Shown piece after piece: positions 6,111 through 15,030 of a stretch of DNA of 64,000 bases. Location of the stretch: positions 1-64,000 of the forward strand of contig JAFTYG010000067.1 in assembly GCA_017461365.1 (NCBI GenBank), given 5' to 3'. Source of the stretch: Clostridia bacterium (GTDB lineage Bacteria > Bacillota > Clostridia > Oscillospirales > CAG-272). The first letter of the stretch is position 1, and every line of letters begins with the position of its first letter. A program made the translations under genes and the position numbers. The notes under the pieces are model-generated. The model made no database searches, was not told the DNA's origin, and worked only from the letters and a program-made list of their open reading frames with translations.

Positions 6111-8939
6111 ATGACTAATAAGAAATCCACAAAAAGAGCACTGATAGCAAGTGTAATTTCGCTGTTACTTTGCTTTACAATGCTCATGGGTACGACTTAC
6201 GCGTGGTTTACCGACAGCGTGACAAGTGCCAACAACATCATCACGACGGGTAACCTTGACGTTGAGCTCGAATATTTTGACGGCGCAAAGTGGGAAAAGG
6301 TAACCGCAACAACCAACGTGTTTGAGGAAAACACACTTTGGGAGCCCGGACACACAGAGGTAGTTTATCTCAAGGTGTCCAATGCGGGTACACTTGCTCT
6401 GAAGTATCAGCTTGGTGTGAACGTTGCTTCTGAGGTAACGGGAACAAATCTTGACGGCGATACTATCAAGCTTTCGGATATTATCGTATTCGGCGCTGTT
6501 GAAAATCAAAGCAAAGAATTCGAAAACCGTGACGCGGCTCGCAAGGCAGTTGTTGAGGCGAAGAAGCTCTCCGAGGGATACTCAAAGAGCAACTATATTC
6601 TTCCCAACGGTGATCCTCAGTACGTAGCTCTCGTAGTTTATATGCCCGAGACTGTCGGTAACGAGGCGAATTACAAGACGGGCACTGCTGCTCCTACGAT
6701 CAACCTCGGTATCAATCTGTTCGCAACTCAGTACACAAGCGAGGATGACTCGTTCGGACCTGATTATGACGAGGATGCGACGTATCTTCCTGCATGGGAC
6801 GGCGAAGCAGGAGAAGTTCCCGAAGAGGTTGACGGTGTTATCACTATCTCCACACCTGCTGAGCTTGCGGCTCTTGCTAACGACGTTAATGTCAACAAGA
6901 ACAGCTATGCGGGTAAAACTGTAAAGCTTGCAAGTGATCTCAACCTTGGTAATAAGGCTTGGACACCTATCGGTCAGACAGGCGCTACTGAATTTAAGGG
7001 CGTATTTGACGGTCAAGGTTACACCATTTACAATATGACTGTCAATAACACCGATACCAGTGCAAACTGCGCGAGCGGTCTGTTCGGTTGGATCGAATCT
7101 CATGGTAATGAGAATGTTACTGTAAAGAACGTAAAATTCGATAATGCAAACGTTAGCGGTCATCATAATGTAGCCGTCGTTGCCGGTTATATTTACGGAA
7201 CAATTGAAAATTGTGTAGTTACAAATTCTACAGTTATAGCAACTAATGCAAATGATGATGCAAACGGAGATAAGGTAGGCGCTATTGCTGGATATGTTGG
7301 CGACTCGAAGCTTGTAGGCAATAAAGTCGAAAATTGTGTGATCATCGGAAATCGTGACGTTGGCGGTTTGGCAGGTGTTGTTCATACAGGCGTACTTTCC
7401 TTTAAGAACAATAGTGTAATAGATACTAAAATTGCTTACATTACTGACCGTGACTATGCTTCTGCCGGTGAGATTACAAGCGGTAGAACCGGATATACTC
7501 CTGATGAAACAAATACGGCTACGAACGTAACCATTAGCAAGGGCGAGCTCGTTGCAGAAGGCGTTGTTGGAGTAGGCACAAGAAGTTATGAGGTTCTCAA
7601 TAAGGCAGGTCTTCTCAATGTAAATAAAATTATTGCTGAATCTGGTACAGGAGAAGGCAAAGGTATCAAGGTAAAGCTTTTGGCTGACGTTGACCTTGCG
7701 GGCGAGACATGGACTCCTATCGATAAGATGTGGATCGAGTTTGACGGTAACGGTCACACTATCTCTAACCTTAAAACCGAGGCTTGGAAGGCCGGTTTCT
7801 TCGGATACCTCGGCGGCGGTTCTATAAAGAATCTTACGCTCGAGAATGTTGACGTTACAGGCGCACAGGCAGGTATATTCGCAGGCAGCGTTGAGGGCAC
7901 TATAGATAATTGTTATCTTAAGGGAACAAATACGGTTACATATGCCGAGAAGCATCAGTATGATGATCCCAACGCCAATATCGAGACTTGGGGCGGAATC
8001 GGTGCTATTACAGGTGTAATTCAGCCCAGCACTATCAACGTAGAGATCGTTGAGGGCGCAACGGTTACACTTGACTATGGCACGATAAAGACCGAGGCTG
8101 CTTACGTTGACGAGCTTACGGGATATATATCGGCTAATAAGGGTACTGTTATCAACAATGGTAGTGTAAACGTTAAAAAGACAGTTGCAGATGCAAGCGA
8201 TCTTGCTGCTATGCTGACACAGGATGCTAAGGAAATCAGCATAACTCTCGCTGACGATGTTGAGGTGCCGATTACATCTCTCGGTCAGCAGACACCCGGT
8301 AGCGGAGAGTATAAGCTTGGTGGTGAGAACACAACTGCTATTACCATAGACATGAACGGTAACAAGCTTACAATTTCCACATCATATTGGTCGGCACTTG
8401 GTGCAAAGAATCCCGATGCTACAATGACCATTAAGAACGGTTCTATGACAAGCTCGCAGGCAAGCGGCACTTGGAACTCGTATGACCTTCGTTTTGCAAA
8501 TTGTAATGTTGTACTCGAAGATGTTGTTTTCGACAAAGCAATTGCACTTGAAAACGCAGGAAAGAATGCTACACTCAAGAATGTAACTATCAATGAAACT
8601 CACGATTACTACGCGTTGTGGATCACAGCAGAAGGTCAGAATGTTGTAATTAACGGATTGACTATCAACTCCGCAGGCCGTGGAATTAAGATTGACGAAC
8701 AGTATGTTGGTGATGATGTTGCTAAGGTTAATCTCAGTGTTTCCAACGCAACATTTACAACAGTAAATAAGGCGGCAATTCTTGTTAAATCTGCTGCAGG
8801 CGCAGACATAACGCTTGAGAATGTAGATATTAAGAATGTTACTTCCGATACTACAAATGCGGTTTGGGTAGATGCAGATGCAAGTTCATATTCAAATCTT
8901 GTAACCGTAACAGGCGGAGCTGTTATGGTTGAACAGTAA
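6111..8939 (+). CDS. Large secreted protein with SipW/TasA-type signal and beta-helix repeats
   Basis: This is a 942-residue exported protein. The N-terminus has a signal segment running into TTYAWFTDSVTSANNIITTG, the hallmark of proteins processed by a SipW-like ER-type signal peptidase and of the TasA/camelysin fold (about residues 30-235). A hinge near residue 240 (ITISTPAELAALA) leads into GLUG-like blocks (WTPIGQTGATEFKGVFDGQG, and again WTPIDKMWIEFDGNGHTISNL near 530). From about 690 onward it reads as right-handed beta-helix repeats rich in Asn, Val, Ile and Thr. There is no LPXTG motif and no C-terminal membrane anchor. TasA relatives form fibres or biofilm matrix; an adhesive or matrix role here is inference. 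No sipW gene is in the window. Confidence 0.85.
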   Translation: MTNKKSTKRALIASVISLLLCFTMLMGTTYAWFTDSVTSANNIITTGNLDVELEYFDGAKWEKVTATTNVFEENTLWEPGHTEVVYLKVSNAGTLALKYQLGVNVASEVTGTNLDGDTIKLSDIIVFGAVENQSKEFENRDAARKAVVEAKKLSEGYSKSNYILPNGDPQYVALVVYMPETVGNEANYKTGTAAPTINLGINLFATQYTSEDDSFGPDYDEDATYLPAWDGEAGEVPEEVDGVITISTPAELAALANDVNVNKNSYAGKTVKLASDLNLGNKAWTPIGQTGATEFKGVFDGQGYTIYNMTVNNTDTSANCASGLFGWIESHGNENVTVKNVKFDNANVSGHHNVAVVAGYIYGTIENCVVTNSTVIATNANDDANGDKVGAIAGYVGDSKLVGNKVENCVIIGNRDVGGLAGVVHTGVLSFKNNSVIDTKIAYITDRDYASAGEITSGRTGYTPDETNTATNVTISKGELVAEGVVGVGTRSYEVLNKAGLLNVNKIIAESGTGEGKGIKVKLLADVDLAGETWTPIDKMWIEFDGNGHTISNLKTEAWKAGFFGYLGGGSIKNLTLENVDVTGAQAGIFAGSVEGTIDNCYLKGTNTVTYAEKHQYDDPNANIETWGGIGAITGVIQPSTINVEIVEGATVTLDYGTIKTEAAYVDELTGYISANKGTVINNGSVNVKKTVADASDLAAMLTQDAKEISITLADDVEVPITSLGQQTPGSGEYKLGGENTTAITIDMNGNKLTISTSYWSALGAKNPDATMTIKNGSMTSSQASGTWNSYDLRFANCNVVLEDVVFDKAIALENAGKNATLKNVTINETHDYYALWITAEGQNVVINGLTINSAGRGIKIDEQYVGDDVAKVNLSVSNATFTTVNKAAILVKSAAGADITLENVDIKNVTSDTTNAVWVDADASSYSNLVTVTGGAVMVEQ

Positions 8940-8990
8940 GTATTATTTTGAATAATATTTGCTCAACTAATAAAACGAGTTGATACTACA

Positions 8991-9077
8991 AAGGGCACCC
9001 CGTTTATTGCAGGGTGCCCGATCAATATACAAAGCGTTCATACTTTGGCTTTTGCCTTGGTATGAACGCTTTTGTTT
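8991..9077. terminator. Two stem-loops between converging genes
   Basis: The first hairpin, GGGCACCC...GGGTGCCC (8993-9019), has no T-run. The second, AAGCGTTCATAC...GTATGAACGCTT (9032-9072), is followed by TTGTTT and can terminate transcription from either side. Confidence 0.75.
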
Positions 9078-9087
9078 AATGGTTATT

Positions 9088-10632
9088 TTAGTTATTCTTT
9101 CCGTTTTTCTTCTGAAGCATAACGACGTCTTCGCGTTTATACGTTTTAGGAGGTGTTTCGGGGGAGGCGGTGAGGCGTACCTTGACGGTACCGAGCAGGG
9201 GACTGATTTCGGTGACAATTCCCGTGCCGTCTGCCGTTTGCACAAGTGAGTCGACGGGAGGCGTACGCTTTATCTCGTATTCGTAGGTCTCATGCTCATA
9301 GCGGAGGCAACACATAAGTCTGCCGCATATTCCCGATATTTTCGCGCTGTTGAGCGAAAGATTTTGTTCCTTTGCCATCTTTATGGAGACCTGACCGAAG
9401 TCGGACAAAAAGAGGGTACAGCAGAGCGGTCTGCCGCATACTCCGACGCCGCCCATTATTTTGGCTTCATCACGTATGCCTATTTGTCTGAGCTCTATTC
9501 TTGTTCTGAACACTCCCGCGAGATCCTTTACAAGCTCTCTGAAATCAACTCGTCCCGAGGATGTGAAATAGAAGAGGAGCTTTGAATTATCAAAGGTGAA
9601 CTGCGCGTCGATGAGCTTCATATCGAGCTTATGCGCGATTATTTTTTCGTTGCATATGAAGAATGCTTCATCCTCTTTTTTCTTGTTTTCCTCATGGTGC
9701 TTTATATCCGCGGGGGTTGCCACGCGTACGACGGGACGGAGCGGGGGGACCGTATCGGCTTCTTTGACCATGGTATTTCCCATAGCCACGTCTCCGTATT
9801 CAAGACCTCTTGCCGTTTCGACGATCGCGTGCTCGCCTCTGCGGAGCTTTTTATCTCCGGGGGCAAAATAGTACATCTTTCCCGAGCTCTTGAAGCGCAC
9901 GCCTACGACCTCGATCATGGAAACGGGTTCGGCGCTTTTTTCTTCGGTTACTATTCTTACTGCTTCCGTTTTTCTTTCTTCGGAAGCAGACGGGAAGCTG
10001 ACACGCTCATAATCATCGACATTTATTTCGGTCGTTTCGGCAGAAGCAGGCTTTTGCAGAGGCTTTTCGTATCGCTTTTTCTGCTTTGGCGCATTTTCCG
10101 ACGCGGGAGCTTTATCACGGTTATTTTTTTCGTGTCGCTTCTGTGGATTATTTTGCTTTGCGGCGGTATCGTTTTTCTGCTCGGTGTTCGCTGTGTAATT
10201 ATTTGCGCTCTCTGCGTTCTCGGTTTTATTTTTGGGTTTATTTTTGTGTTTGTTCTTATTAGGTCTTGGAGGTCTGTTGCCGTCGGGCTGCTGTGTCTGA
10301 GTATTTTTATTTTCCGTAGGTGGATTTTTCGGCTTTTCGGAGGGCGTCTGCTGAGGTCTGTTGCCCTCTTTTACGTCTTTATTATTGTTGTTTACGTTAT
10401 TATTGTTATGTTTTTTCTTATTGGGGCGGTTATTGTTGGCGCCCGCATTTTTTTGCCGTTCGGGCTTCTCTCCGTTTTTCTGCGGTTCGTTTTTCTCGGT
10501 CAGCGCCGAGGGAGCGGACGGCTTTGCGCCAGTTGCGGGCTCTATGAAATAGCTTTTCGGCTTTTGAGGACGTTTTTTCTTTTCAGCGCGCTCATGCGGC
10601 TGTTTTTGGGGAGTCTTATTTTCGTTTTCCAT
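9088..10632 (-). CDS. ricT: PSP1 domain protein RicT (YaaT) with a long disordered N-terminus
   Basis: This is a 514-residue protein. The C-terminal 270 residues are a PSP1/RicT domain with both cysteine motifs (CGRPLCC and CGRLMCC). In Bacillus RicT these take part in Fe-S binding within the RicAFT complex, which stimulates RNase Y maturation of mRNAs and affects competence, sporulation and biofilm regulation. The first ~235 residues are low complexity: Lys, Asn, Pro and Gln rich, with Asn runs and no fold visible. The gene is directly downstream of holB, the conserved Firmicute arrangement. No ricA or ricF is seen here. The N-terminal extension is unusual, because Bacillus RicT is only about 275 residues long. 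Confidence 0.9.
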   Translation of the reverse strand: MENENKTPQKQPHERAEKKKRPQKPKSYFIEPATGAKPSAPSALTEKNEPQKNGEKPERQKNAGANNNRPNKKKHNNNNVNNNNKDVKEGNRPQQTPSEKPKNPPTENKNTQTQQPDGNRPPRPNKNKHKNKPKNKTENAESANNYTANTEQKNDTAAKQNNPQKRHEKNNRDKAPASENAPKQKKRYEKPLQKPASAETTEINVDDYERVSFPSASEERKTEAVRIVTEEKSAEPVSMIEVVGVRFKSSGKMYYFAPGDKKLRRGEHAIVETARGLEYGDVAMGNTMVKEADTVPPLRPVVRVATPADIKHHEENKKKEDEAFFICNEKIIAHKLDMKLIDAQFTFDNSKLLFYFTSSGRVDFRELVKDLAGVFRTRIELRQIGIRDEAKIMGGVGVCGRPLCCTLFLSDFGQVSIKMAKEQNLSLNSAKISGICGRLMCCLRYEHETYEYEIKRTPPVDSLVQTADGTGIVTEISPLLGTVKVRLTASPETPPKTYKREDVVMLQKKNGKNN

Positions 10633-10687
10633 TTATCTTTCCTTTCTGAACGGTCTTTCTTTACACACAATGTACACGATACACGGT

Positions 10688-11722
10688 TCAGCTTAAAATA
10701 CCTGTTTTTGCTGCGAGCTTCATAAGGCAGAGCTTTACGTTTGCATTTCGTCCGATCTCATCCGAGGCTTCTTCTACCGCCTCCATAAGCTCGAACAGAG
10801 CTATTGTTGACGCTTTGTCGGACAGCTCTATCGCAAAGTCTCTGTCCGCGAAAAAGCAGAGCTTTGCCGTATCGCTTTTTTTCATTACTATGAGGTCTCT
10901 AACTGCCTCGGACACTGCCGAGAGCTGTTCTGCGAGGACGTCTCTTTTACTTGAAAATTTAGATATGACGGGGAGCGCCTCCGAAGCTCCTCGGGAGCGG
11001 ATGACGGTCGTTACAAAATCGGTGGCAAGCGCTCTAGTTTGTTTTACGGTGGCGTAGCTCTTGGGCTCAAGATATTCAAGCGCCTGACCGATGCCGTATC
11101 CCGATGCCATAAGCAGCTCGCCGTATCCCGACGGATCTGAGAGCTTCATCTGAGCTGCGCGGCGGTCGTGCGAGGATATATATTCGTCGATCTCATCCTT
11201 GGACAGAAGCTCTGTACGCAATATCGGCGCGCGGCTTCTTATCGTCTCCAAAAGCGAGCCCGAATTTTCACACAGTAAGAAGAAATGCGCGTACGCGGGG
11301 GGCTCTTCCAAGGTGAGTAAGAGGGCGTTTTGCGCTTGCGCCGTCATTTTATCGGCATCCTCGATTATATATACCTTATAGTCAGAGTCATTTGGAATGA
11401 TACTTATATCTTCTTTTATGAAGCGTACTGCGTCAACGCCGATAGTTGCTTTATCCTCGCATCCGACGGTTATGACGTCGGGGGATTTATTTTCCATTAC
11501 CTTTCGGCAAGCGAGGCAAGAAAGACAGGGCAGAGGCTTTTGCGCATTTTCCTTTTCTTCGCAGACGAGTGCGGCGGCAGAGGCTTTTGCTATCGTATGT
11601 TTTCCCGTACCGTGAGGCCCTTCGAGTATGATCGCGTGGGGAAGCTTTGATGCGATAATATCATTTCCGAGCCGTTCGCAGAGCTTACGGTTGCCGACTA
11701 CGGCGCTGAACATATCTTTCAT
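10688..11722 (-). CDS. holB: DNA polymerase III subunit delta'
   Basis: This is a 344-residue AAA+ clamp-loader subunit. It shows a P-loop (GPHGTGKHT, about residues 35-43), a zinc-binding cysteine cluster (CLSCLACRK), and the delta'-type segment VYIIEDADKMTAQAQNALLLTLEEPPAYAHFFLLC. It helps load the beta clamp at the replication fork. The C-terminal third is divergent, as in other Firmicutes. A strong promoter and a GGAGG ribosome site precede it, and ricT follows 55 bp downstream as part of the same transcript. Confidence 0.93.
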   Translation of the reverse strand: MKDMFSAVVGNRKLCERLGNDIIASKLPHAIILEGPHGTGKHTIAKASAAALVCEEKENAQKPLPCLSCLACRKVMENKSPDVITVGCEDKATIGVDAVRFIKEDISIIPNDSDYKVYIIEDADKMTAQAQNALLLTLEEPPAYAHFFLLCENSGSLLETIRSRAPILRTELLSKDEIDEYISSHDRRAAQMKLSDPSGYGELLMASGYGIGQALEYLEPKSYATVKQTRALATDFVTTVIRSRGASEALPVISKFSSKRDVLAEQLSAVSEAVRDLIVMKKSDTAKLCFFADRDFAIELSDKASTIALFELMEAVEEASDEIGRNANVKLCLMKLAAKTGILS

Positions 11723-11759
11723 TCGCTTTCCTCCTACATGAAATTCTAAACCACCTTAT

Positions 11760-11788
11760 ATTATACCAAATTTTTTTGCGGATGTCAA
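11760..11788 (-). promoter_or_regulatory. Sigma-A promoter of holB-ricT
   Basis: On the complement: TTGACA (11783-11788), 17 bp, TATAAT (11760-11765). It is a consensus match and divergent from the promoter at 11828. Confidence 0.88.
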
Positions 11789-11827
11789 GGGAATAAATAA
11801 CGAGAAAAAACATATGCTCGATTTTTC

Positions 11828-11856
11828 TTGACACGGGAGGCTTTTTGGATTATAAT
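11828..11856 (+). promoter_or_regulatory. Sigma-A promoter of the rRNA methyltransferase gene
   Basis: TTGACA (11828-11833), 17 bp, TATAAT (11851-11856), a consensus match. Confidence 0.88.
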
Positions 11857-11887
11857 ATTATCAGTTTTTTAAAAAATGAGGTCACAT

Positions 11888-13051
11888 ATGAAATTACAGA
11901 TGGTTGCTACCTGTCTTTTCGGTCTTGAAAAGCTCCTTGGCGAGGAGATAGACGCTCTCGGATCTAAGCGGCTTGAGACGATGGACGGCAGGGTTACTTT
12001 TGAAGGAAATGAATATTCTGTTGCGGCGGCAAATATCCGACTGCGTTGCGCTGAGCGCATATTTATCAAGCTCGGAGATTTTTCTGCCGAGAGCTTTGAC
12101 GAGCTGTTTGAGGGGGTAAAGGCGCTTCCTTGGGAGATGTGGGTTGGCAAGAATGACGCTTTTCCCGTAAAGGGGCACGCTATCAGAAGCAAGCTCTTTT
12201 CTGTGCCCGATTGTCAGAGTATAGTTAAAAAAGCGATATGCGACAGGCTTTCGGGAGTTTACGGTATCAAGTGGTTTCCCGAGGAGGGTGTGAAATATCA
12301 GGTAGAGTTCTTTATTTTCAAGGATCGCGCGACACTTATGATAGACACGTCGGGTGTAGCTCTCCACAAGCGCGGATACCGCCCCGTATCGGGGGAGGCT
12401 CCTCTGCGTGAAACTCTTGCGGCGGCTATGGCTATTATATCCCGTCCCCGCGAGGACGTGCTTTTATGGGATCCCTTCTGCGGCTCGGGTACTATTGCGG
12501 TAGAAGCCGCCATGCTTATGACGAACCGCGCTCCCGGTCTTAAGCGTGCCTTTGCGGGGGAGCAGTTCGGGCAGTTCGACTCTTCGATATGGGATTTTGA
12601 GCGTGAGTGCGCTTCTGAGGATATTATCAGGGACACGGCGTTTGAGGTTTATGCTTCGGACATTGACGGCGCAGTTCTTGAGGTAGCGCGGGAGAACGCC
12701 AAGCGCGCGGGAGTTGCCGACAGGATAAAGATATTTGAGCAGGATGCGACGAAAATAAAAAAGCTCGACCGACGGGGGACTGTGGTGTGCAATCCGCCCT
12801 ACGGCGAGCGTTTGATGACCGTGCGTGAGGTCGAGGAGCTTTATAGAAAAATGGGAAAGACCTTTTCCGAGCTTTCGCCGTGGCAGATATATATTCTAAC
12901 CTCGGCGGAGAATTTCGAAAGGCTCTACGGCAGACGCGCCGACAAGGTCCGCAAGCTTTACAACGGTATGATACCTTGCGGTCTTTATCAATATTTCAAA
13001 AATTTCAAGGACGTCTCTCCCGAAAAGAGGGGCTTCAAAAGGAAGTCTTAA
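11888..13051 (+). CDS. THUMP-domain class I SAM-dependent RNA guanine-N2 methyltransferase
   Basis: This is a 387-residue enzyme of the RlmL/YpsC family, which methylates a guanine of 23S rRNA at N2. A THUMP-type RNA-binding domain occupies roughly residues 45-155. The methyltransferase core shows the SAM motif DPFCGSGTIAVEAA near residue 195 and the catalytic NPPYGERL motif near 300. The ATG at 11888 is chosen because GAGGT lies 5 nt upstream of it; an ATG 12 bp earlier overlaps that site. The 3' end overlaps the stop of glpP on the other strand by 4 bp, and no terminator separates them. Confidence 0.9.
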   Translation: MKLQMVATCLFGLEKLLGEEIDALGSKRLETMDGRVTFEGNEYSVAAANIRLRCAERIFIKLGDFSAESFDELFEGVKALPWEMWVGKNDAFPVKGHAIRSKLFSVPDCQSIVKKAICDRLSGVYGIKWFPEEGVKYQVEFFIFKDRATLMIDTSGVALHKRGYRPVSGEAPLRETLAAAMAIISRPREDVLLWDPFCGSGTIAVEAAMLMTNRAPGLKRAFAGEQFGQFDSSIWDFERECASEDIIRDTAFEVYASDIDGAVLEVARENAKRAGVADRIKIFEQDATKIKKLDRRGTVVCNPPYGERLMTVREVEELYRKMGKTFSELSPWQIYILTSAENFERLYGRRADKVRKLYNGMIPCGLYQYFKNFKDVSPEKRGFKRKS

Positions 13052-13596
13052 TCGTTCCACAACTCGGTCTTACCCGTGGAGATCATTGACGCGCCTGCGC
13101 CGAGAGCCTTATAGACCTCGTCGCGGCTCTCGATAAGACCTCCCGCTATAATGGGTATCTGTATATTGTTCTTTATTTTTGTAATAGATTTATAAGCAAG
13201 GGCAGGCATGATCTCTATCATGTCTGCTTTTGACTGTTTAAGCGTTTCAAGCGCCGTGTCGACCGAGCGTGAGTCGATCATAAAGAAGCGCTGTATGCAG
13301 AATATGCCTGCGTCGTGCGCGGCAGAGATTATATTTGAGCGTGTGCTTATTATTCCGTCTATTCCTTTAGTCGAGAGGTAACGTACGCCTGCGGTATCCT
13401 TACTGAGTCCGTCGACAAAATCCATATGTATGAAGAGTATCTTTCCGCAGCTGTGCGCAAGACTTGAAAGCGCTTCGATGTCTATGATGTTTGAGCTGAG
13501 CAGAAATATAGCTTGTACCTCGGAACGTATGGCGTGTTCGAGGTCATCGCGGCTTTTGACCGCGGCGATCACGGGATAGTTTTCATAGTCAAGCAT
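13048..13596 (-). CDS. glpP: Glycerol-3-phosphate-responsive antiterminator GlpP
   Basis: This is a 182-residue TIM-barrel-like RNA-binding regulator. Family-typical segments are PVIAAVKSRDDLEHAI, FIHMDFVDGLSKD, GIISTRSNII, IQRFFMIDSRS and PIIAGGLIESRDEV. In Bacillus, GlpP with glycerol 3-phosphate prevents premature termination in glp leader RNAs. No glycerol genes are in this window, so its targets must lie elsewhere. Its start overlaps the end of the upstream membrane-protein gene by 8 bp, so the two are co-transcribed. Confidence 0.9.
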   Translation of the reverse strand: MLDYENYPVIAAVKSRDDLEHAIRSEVQAIFLLSSNIIDIEALSSLAHSCGKILFIHMDFVDGLSKDTAGVRYLSTKGIDGIISTRSNIISAAHDAGIFCIQRFFMIDSRSVDTALETLKQSKADMIEIMPALAYKSITKIKNNIQIPIIAGGLIESRDEVYKALGAGASMISTGKTELWND

Positions 13597-14167
13597 CTGT
13601 GTTTTCCTCCGTTGTACTTTGCTTTTTGGTCAGCTTTTCACGCGCCACTGCTCTCGGGCATCCGTGGCGGAGACATTTCAGGCTTCTTTCGTCGGCTTCA
13701 AATATAACGGCGACCTTTTTTCCGCCCTCTGTTTCAAAAAGGATGAACCACACGTCCTCGGCTTTTTTTGAGGACAGAGCAGAGAATATTTTATCGGGTG
13801 AGCGGCTTTCCAGATCCTTTTTATACTGTCCGCTGTAAGGCGCGACGGTGACTGCCTCTGAAAGCTCGCATTCGAAGAGCTCTTTTCTTGCCGATTTGCC
13901 GTATATTTTTGACAGACAGAATATATCGCTTACAAAGGCACATTCGTATTCTATATTTACGAGCTTCCATGTGCAGAGGAATATGCAAAGGTCAAGCATT
14001 ACGACAAGCAGCAAAAGCGCCGCGTTTCCGTCCGCCAAAAGTATGACGAGCAAAGCTCCTATTATTGCAAAAAGCGCATATCCCACAATGGCGGCTATCT
14101 TCAGCAGAAGTGTTTTTCCCTCATTTTTCTTTTTTATAAGACGTTCATAGCTTTGTATATCGTTCAT
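13589..14167 (-). CDS. Membrane protein of unknown function, two helices
   Basis: This is a 192-residue protein with a charged N-terminus, two adjacent transmembrane helices (about residues 22-47 and 49-68), and a cytosolic-looking alpha/beta tail. The tail includes EDVWFILFETEGGKKVAVIFEADERSL and ends in a charged, Glu/Lys/Thr-rich stretch. I do not recognise the family with certainty. Cys-rich positions (LKCLRHGCP) near the end are noticeable but do not form a known motif. It is the first gene of a two-gene operon with glpP, with its own strong promoter and a GGAGACG ribosome site. Confidence 0.78.
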   Translation of the reverse strand: MNDIQSYERLIKKKNEGKTLLLKIAAIVGYALFAIIGALLVILLADGNAALLLLVVMLDLCIFLCTWKLVNIEYECAFVSDIFCLSKIYGKSARKELFECELSEAVTVAPYSGQYKKDLESRSPDKIFSALSSKKAEDVWFILFETEGGKKVAVIFEADERSLKCLRHGCPRAVAREKLTKKQSTTEENTDA

Positions 14168-14194
14168 TACGCGTCTCCGTTTCTCTTTTTATAC

Positions 14195-14223
14195 ATTATA
14201 TCACTTATTGCTTGATTTTGCAA
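14195..14223 (-). promoter_or_regulatory. Sigma-A promoter of the membrane protein-glpP operon
   Basis: On the complement: TTGCAA (14218-14223), 17 bp, TATAAT (14195-14200). Confidence 0.78.
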
Positions 14224-14263
14224 GATATTTTATGTGTTACGGCAGTAATTTTATAAAAAAGAC

Positions 14264-14292
14264 TTGACACGATTTTCAAAATGATGTATGAT
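14264..14292 (+). promoter_or_regulatory. Sigma-A promoter of the DUF1836 gene
   Basis: TTGACA (14264-14269), 17 bp, TATGAT (14287-14292). Confidence 0.82.
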
Positions 14293-14353
14293 AGTATCGA
14301 GTACCGACATATAGCGGTTGGTATATCAAAAAATGTGAGGATTTGTTTACAGA

Positions 14354-14992
14354 ATGAATATTGATGAACTGTATGATATAGCTGAGAGAGCCGTTAAAGA
14401 GGAGGAGCTAAGGGCAAATGAGATACCGAATATTGATCTTTACGTGGATCAGATAATAAATCTTGTTGCTGAAAAAAACGAGCAGAGCTCGGAGCGTTAC
14501 CGCGACAGACAGCTCACAAAGACTATGATAAACAATTATTCTAAGGATGGGCTTATAACGCCCGTGAAAGGAAAGAAGTACAACAGGGAGCAGGTAGTAC
14601 AGATACTGAGCATATACACCCTGAAAAATACTCTTTCGATGGGCGAGATCAAGAGGCTTCTTGACGGAGCTTACGCTATTGAGGGGTATGACGGCGACTC
14701 TCTTGCCGAGACCTATGACAGATATATTTCTATCAAAAACGACAACAGGGAATATTCCAAAAAGATACTTGGCGAGTTAGTGGAAAATAACGGTCTTGAT
14801 ACGGACGACGAAAAGGATTTTATGCTTATTGTAGGTTCCTTGCTCTCGCTGAGCGCCTTTTTGCGTAACACGGCACAGGAGCTGATAGACGTTAAGTATC
14901 CGATCGTTGAAGAGCTGACCGAAAAGCCGAGAAAGGAAAAGAAGAAAAGGAGGAGCTCTGAGAAGGACGGCGGCGAGCAGGCGGCGGAATAA
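14354..14992 (+). CDS. DUF1836 domain protein, MerR-like helix-turn-helix
   Basis: This is a 212-residue soluble protein. Residues about 45-105 (LTKTMINNYSKDGLITP, KKYNREQVVQILSIY, LSMGEIKRLL) form the winged-helix, MerR-like fold that defines DUF1836, a Firmicute family of presumed DNA-binding proteins without a settled role. The C-terminus is a Lys/Arg/Glu-rich tail. The ribosome site GAGG is about 14 nt from the ATG, a little far. No terminator follows, and the next gene (a secreted beta-helix protein) begins 38 bp downstream without a visible promoter, so the two may share a transcript. Confidence 0.87.
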   Translation: MNIDELYDIAERAVKEEELRANEIPNIDLYVDQIINLVAEKNEQSSERYRDRQLTKTMINNYSKDGLITPVKGKKYNREQVVQILSIYTLKNTLSMGEIKRLLDGAYAIEGYDGDSLAETYDRYISIKNDNREYSKKILGELVENNGLDTDDEKDFMLIVGSLLSLSAFLRNTAQELIDVKYPIVEELTEKPRKEKKKRRSSEKDGGEQAAE

Positions 14993-15030
14993 GCGCTGTG
15001 TGAGGCTTCGATTGCAGTAGACGACTTACT

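Noticed and set aside
6582..7955. 457-codon open frame on the minus strand
   Set aside because: It mirrors the repeat-rich 6111 gene, whose Asn/Val/Gly codons leave the opposite strand open by chance.
9631..10725. 364-codon open frame on the plus strand, very hydrophobic
   Set aside because: It is the reverse of the Lys/Asn-rich tail of ricT; poly-Phe/Leu/Val runs come from AAA and AAC codons on the real strand, not from membrane helices.
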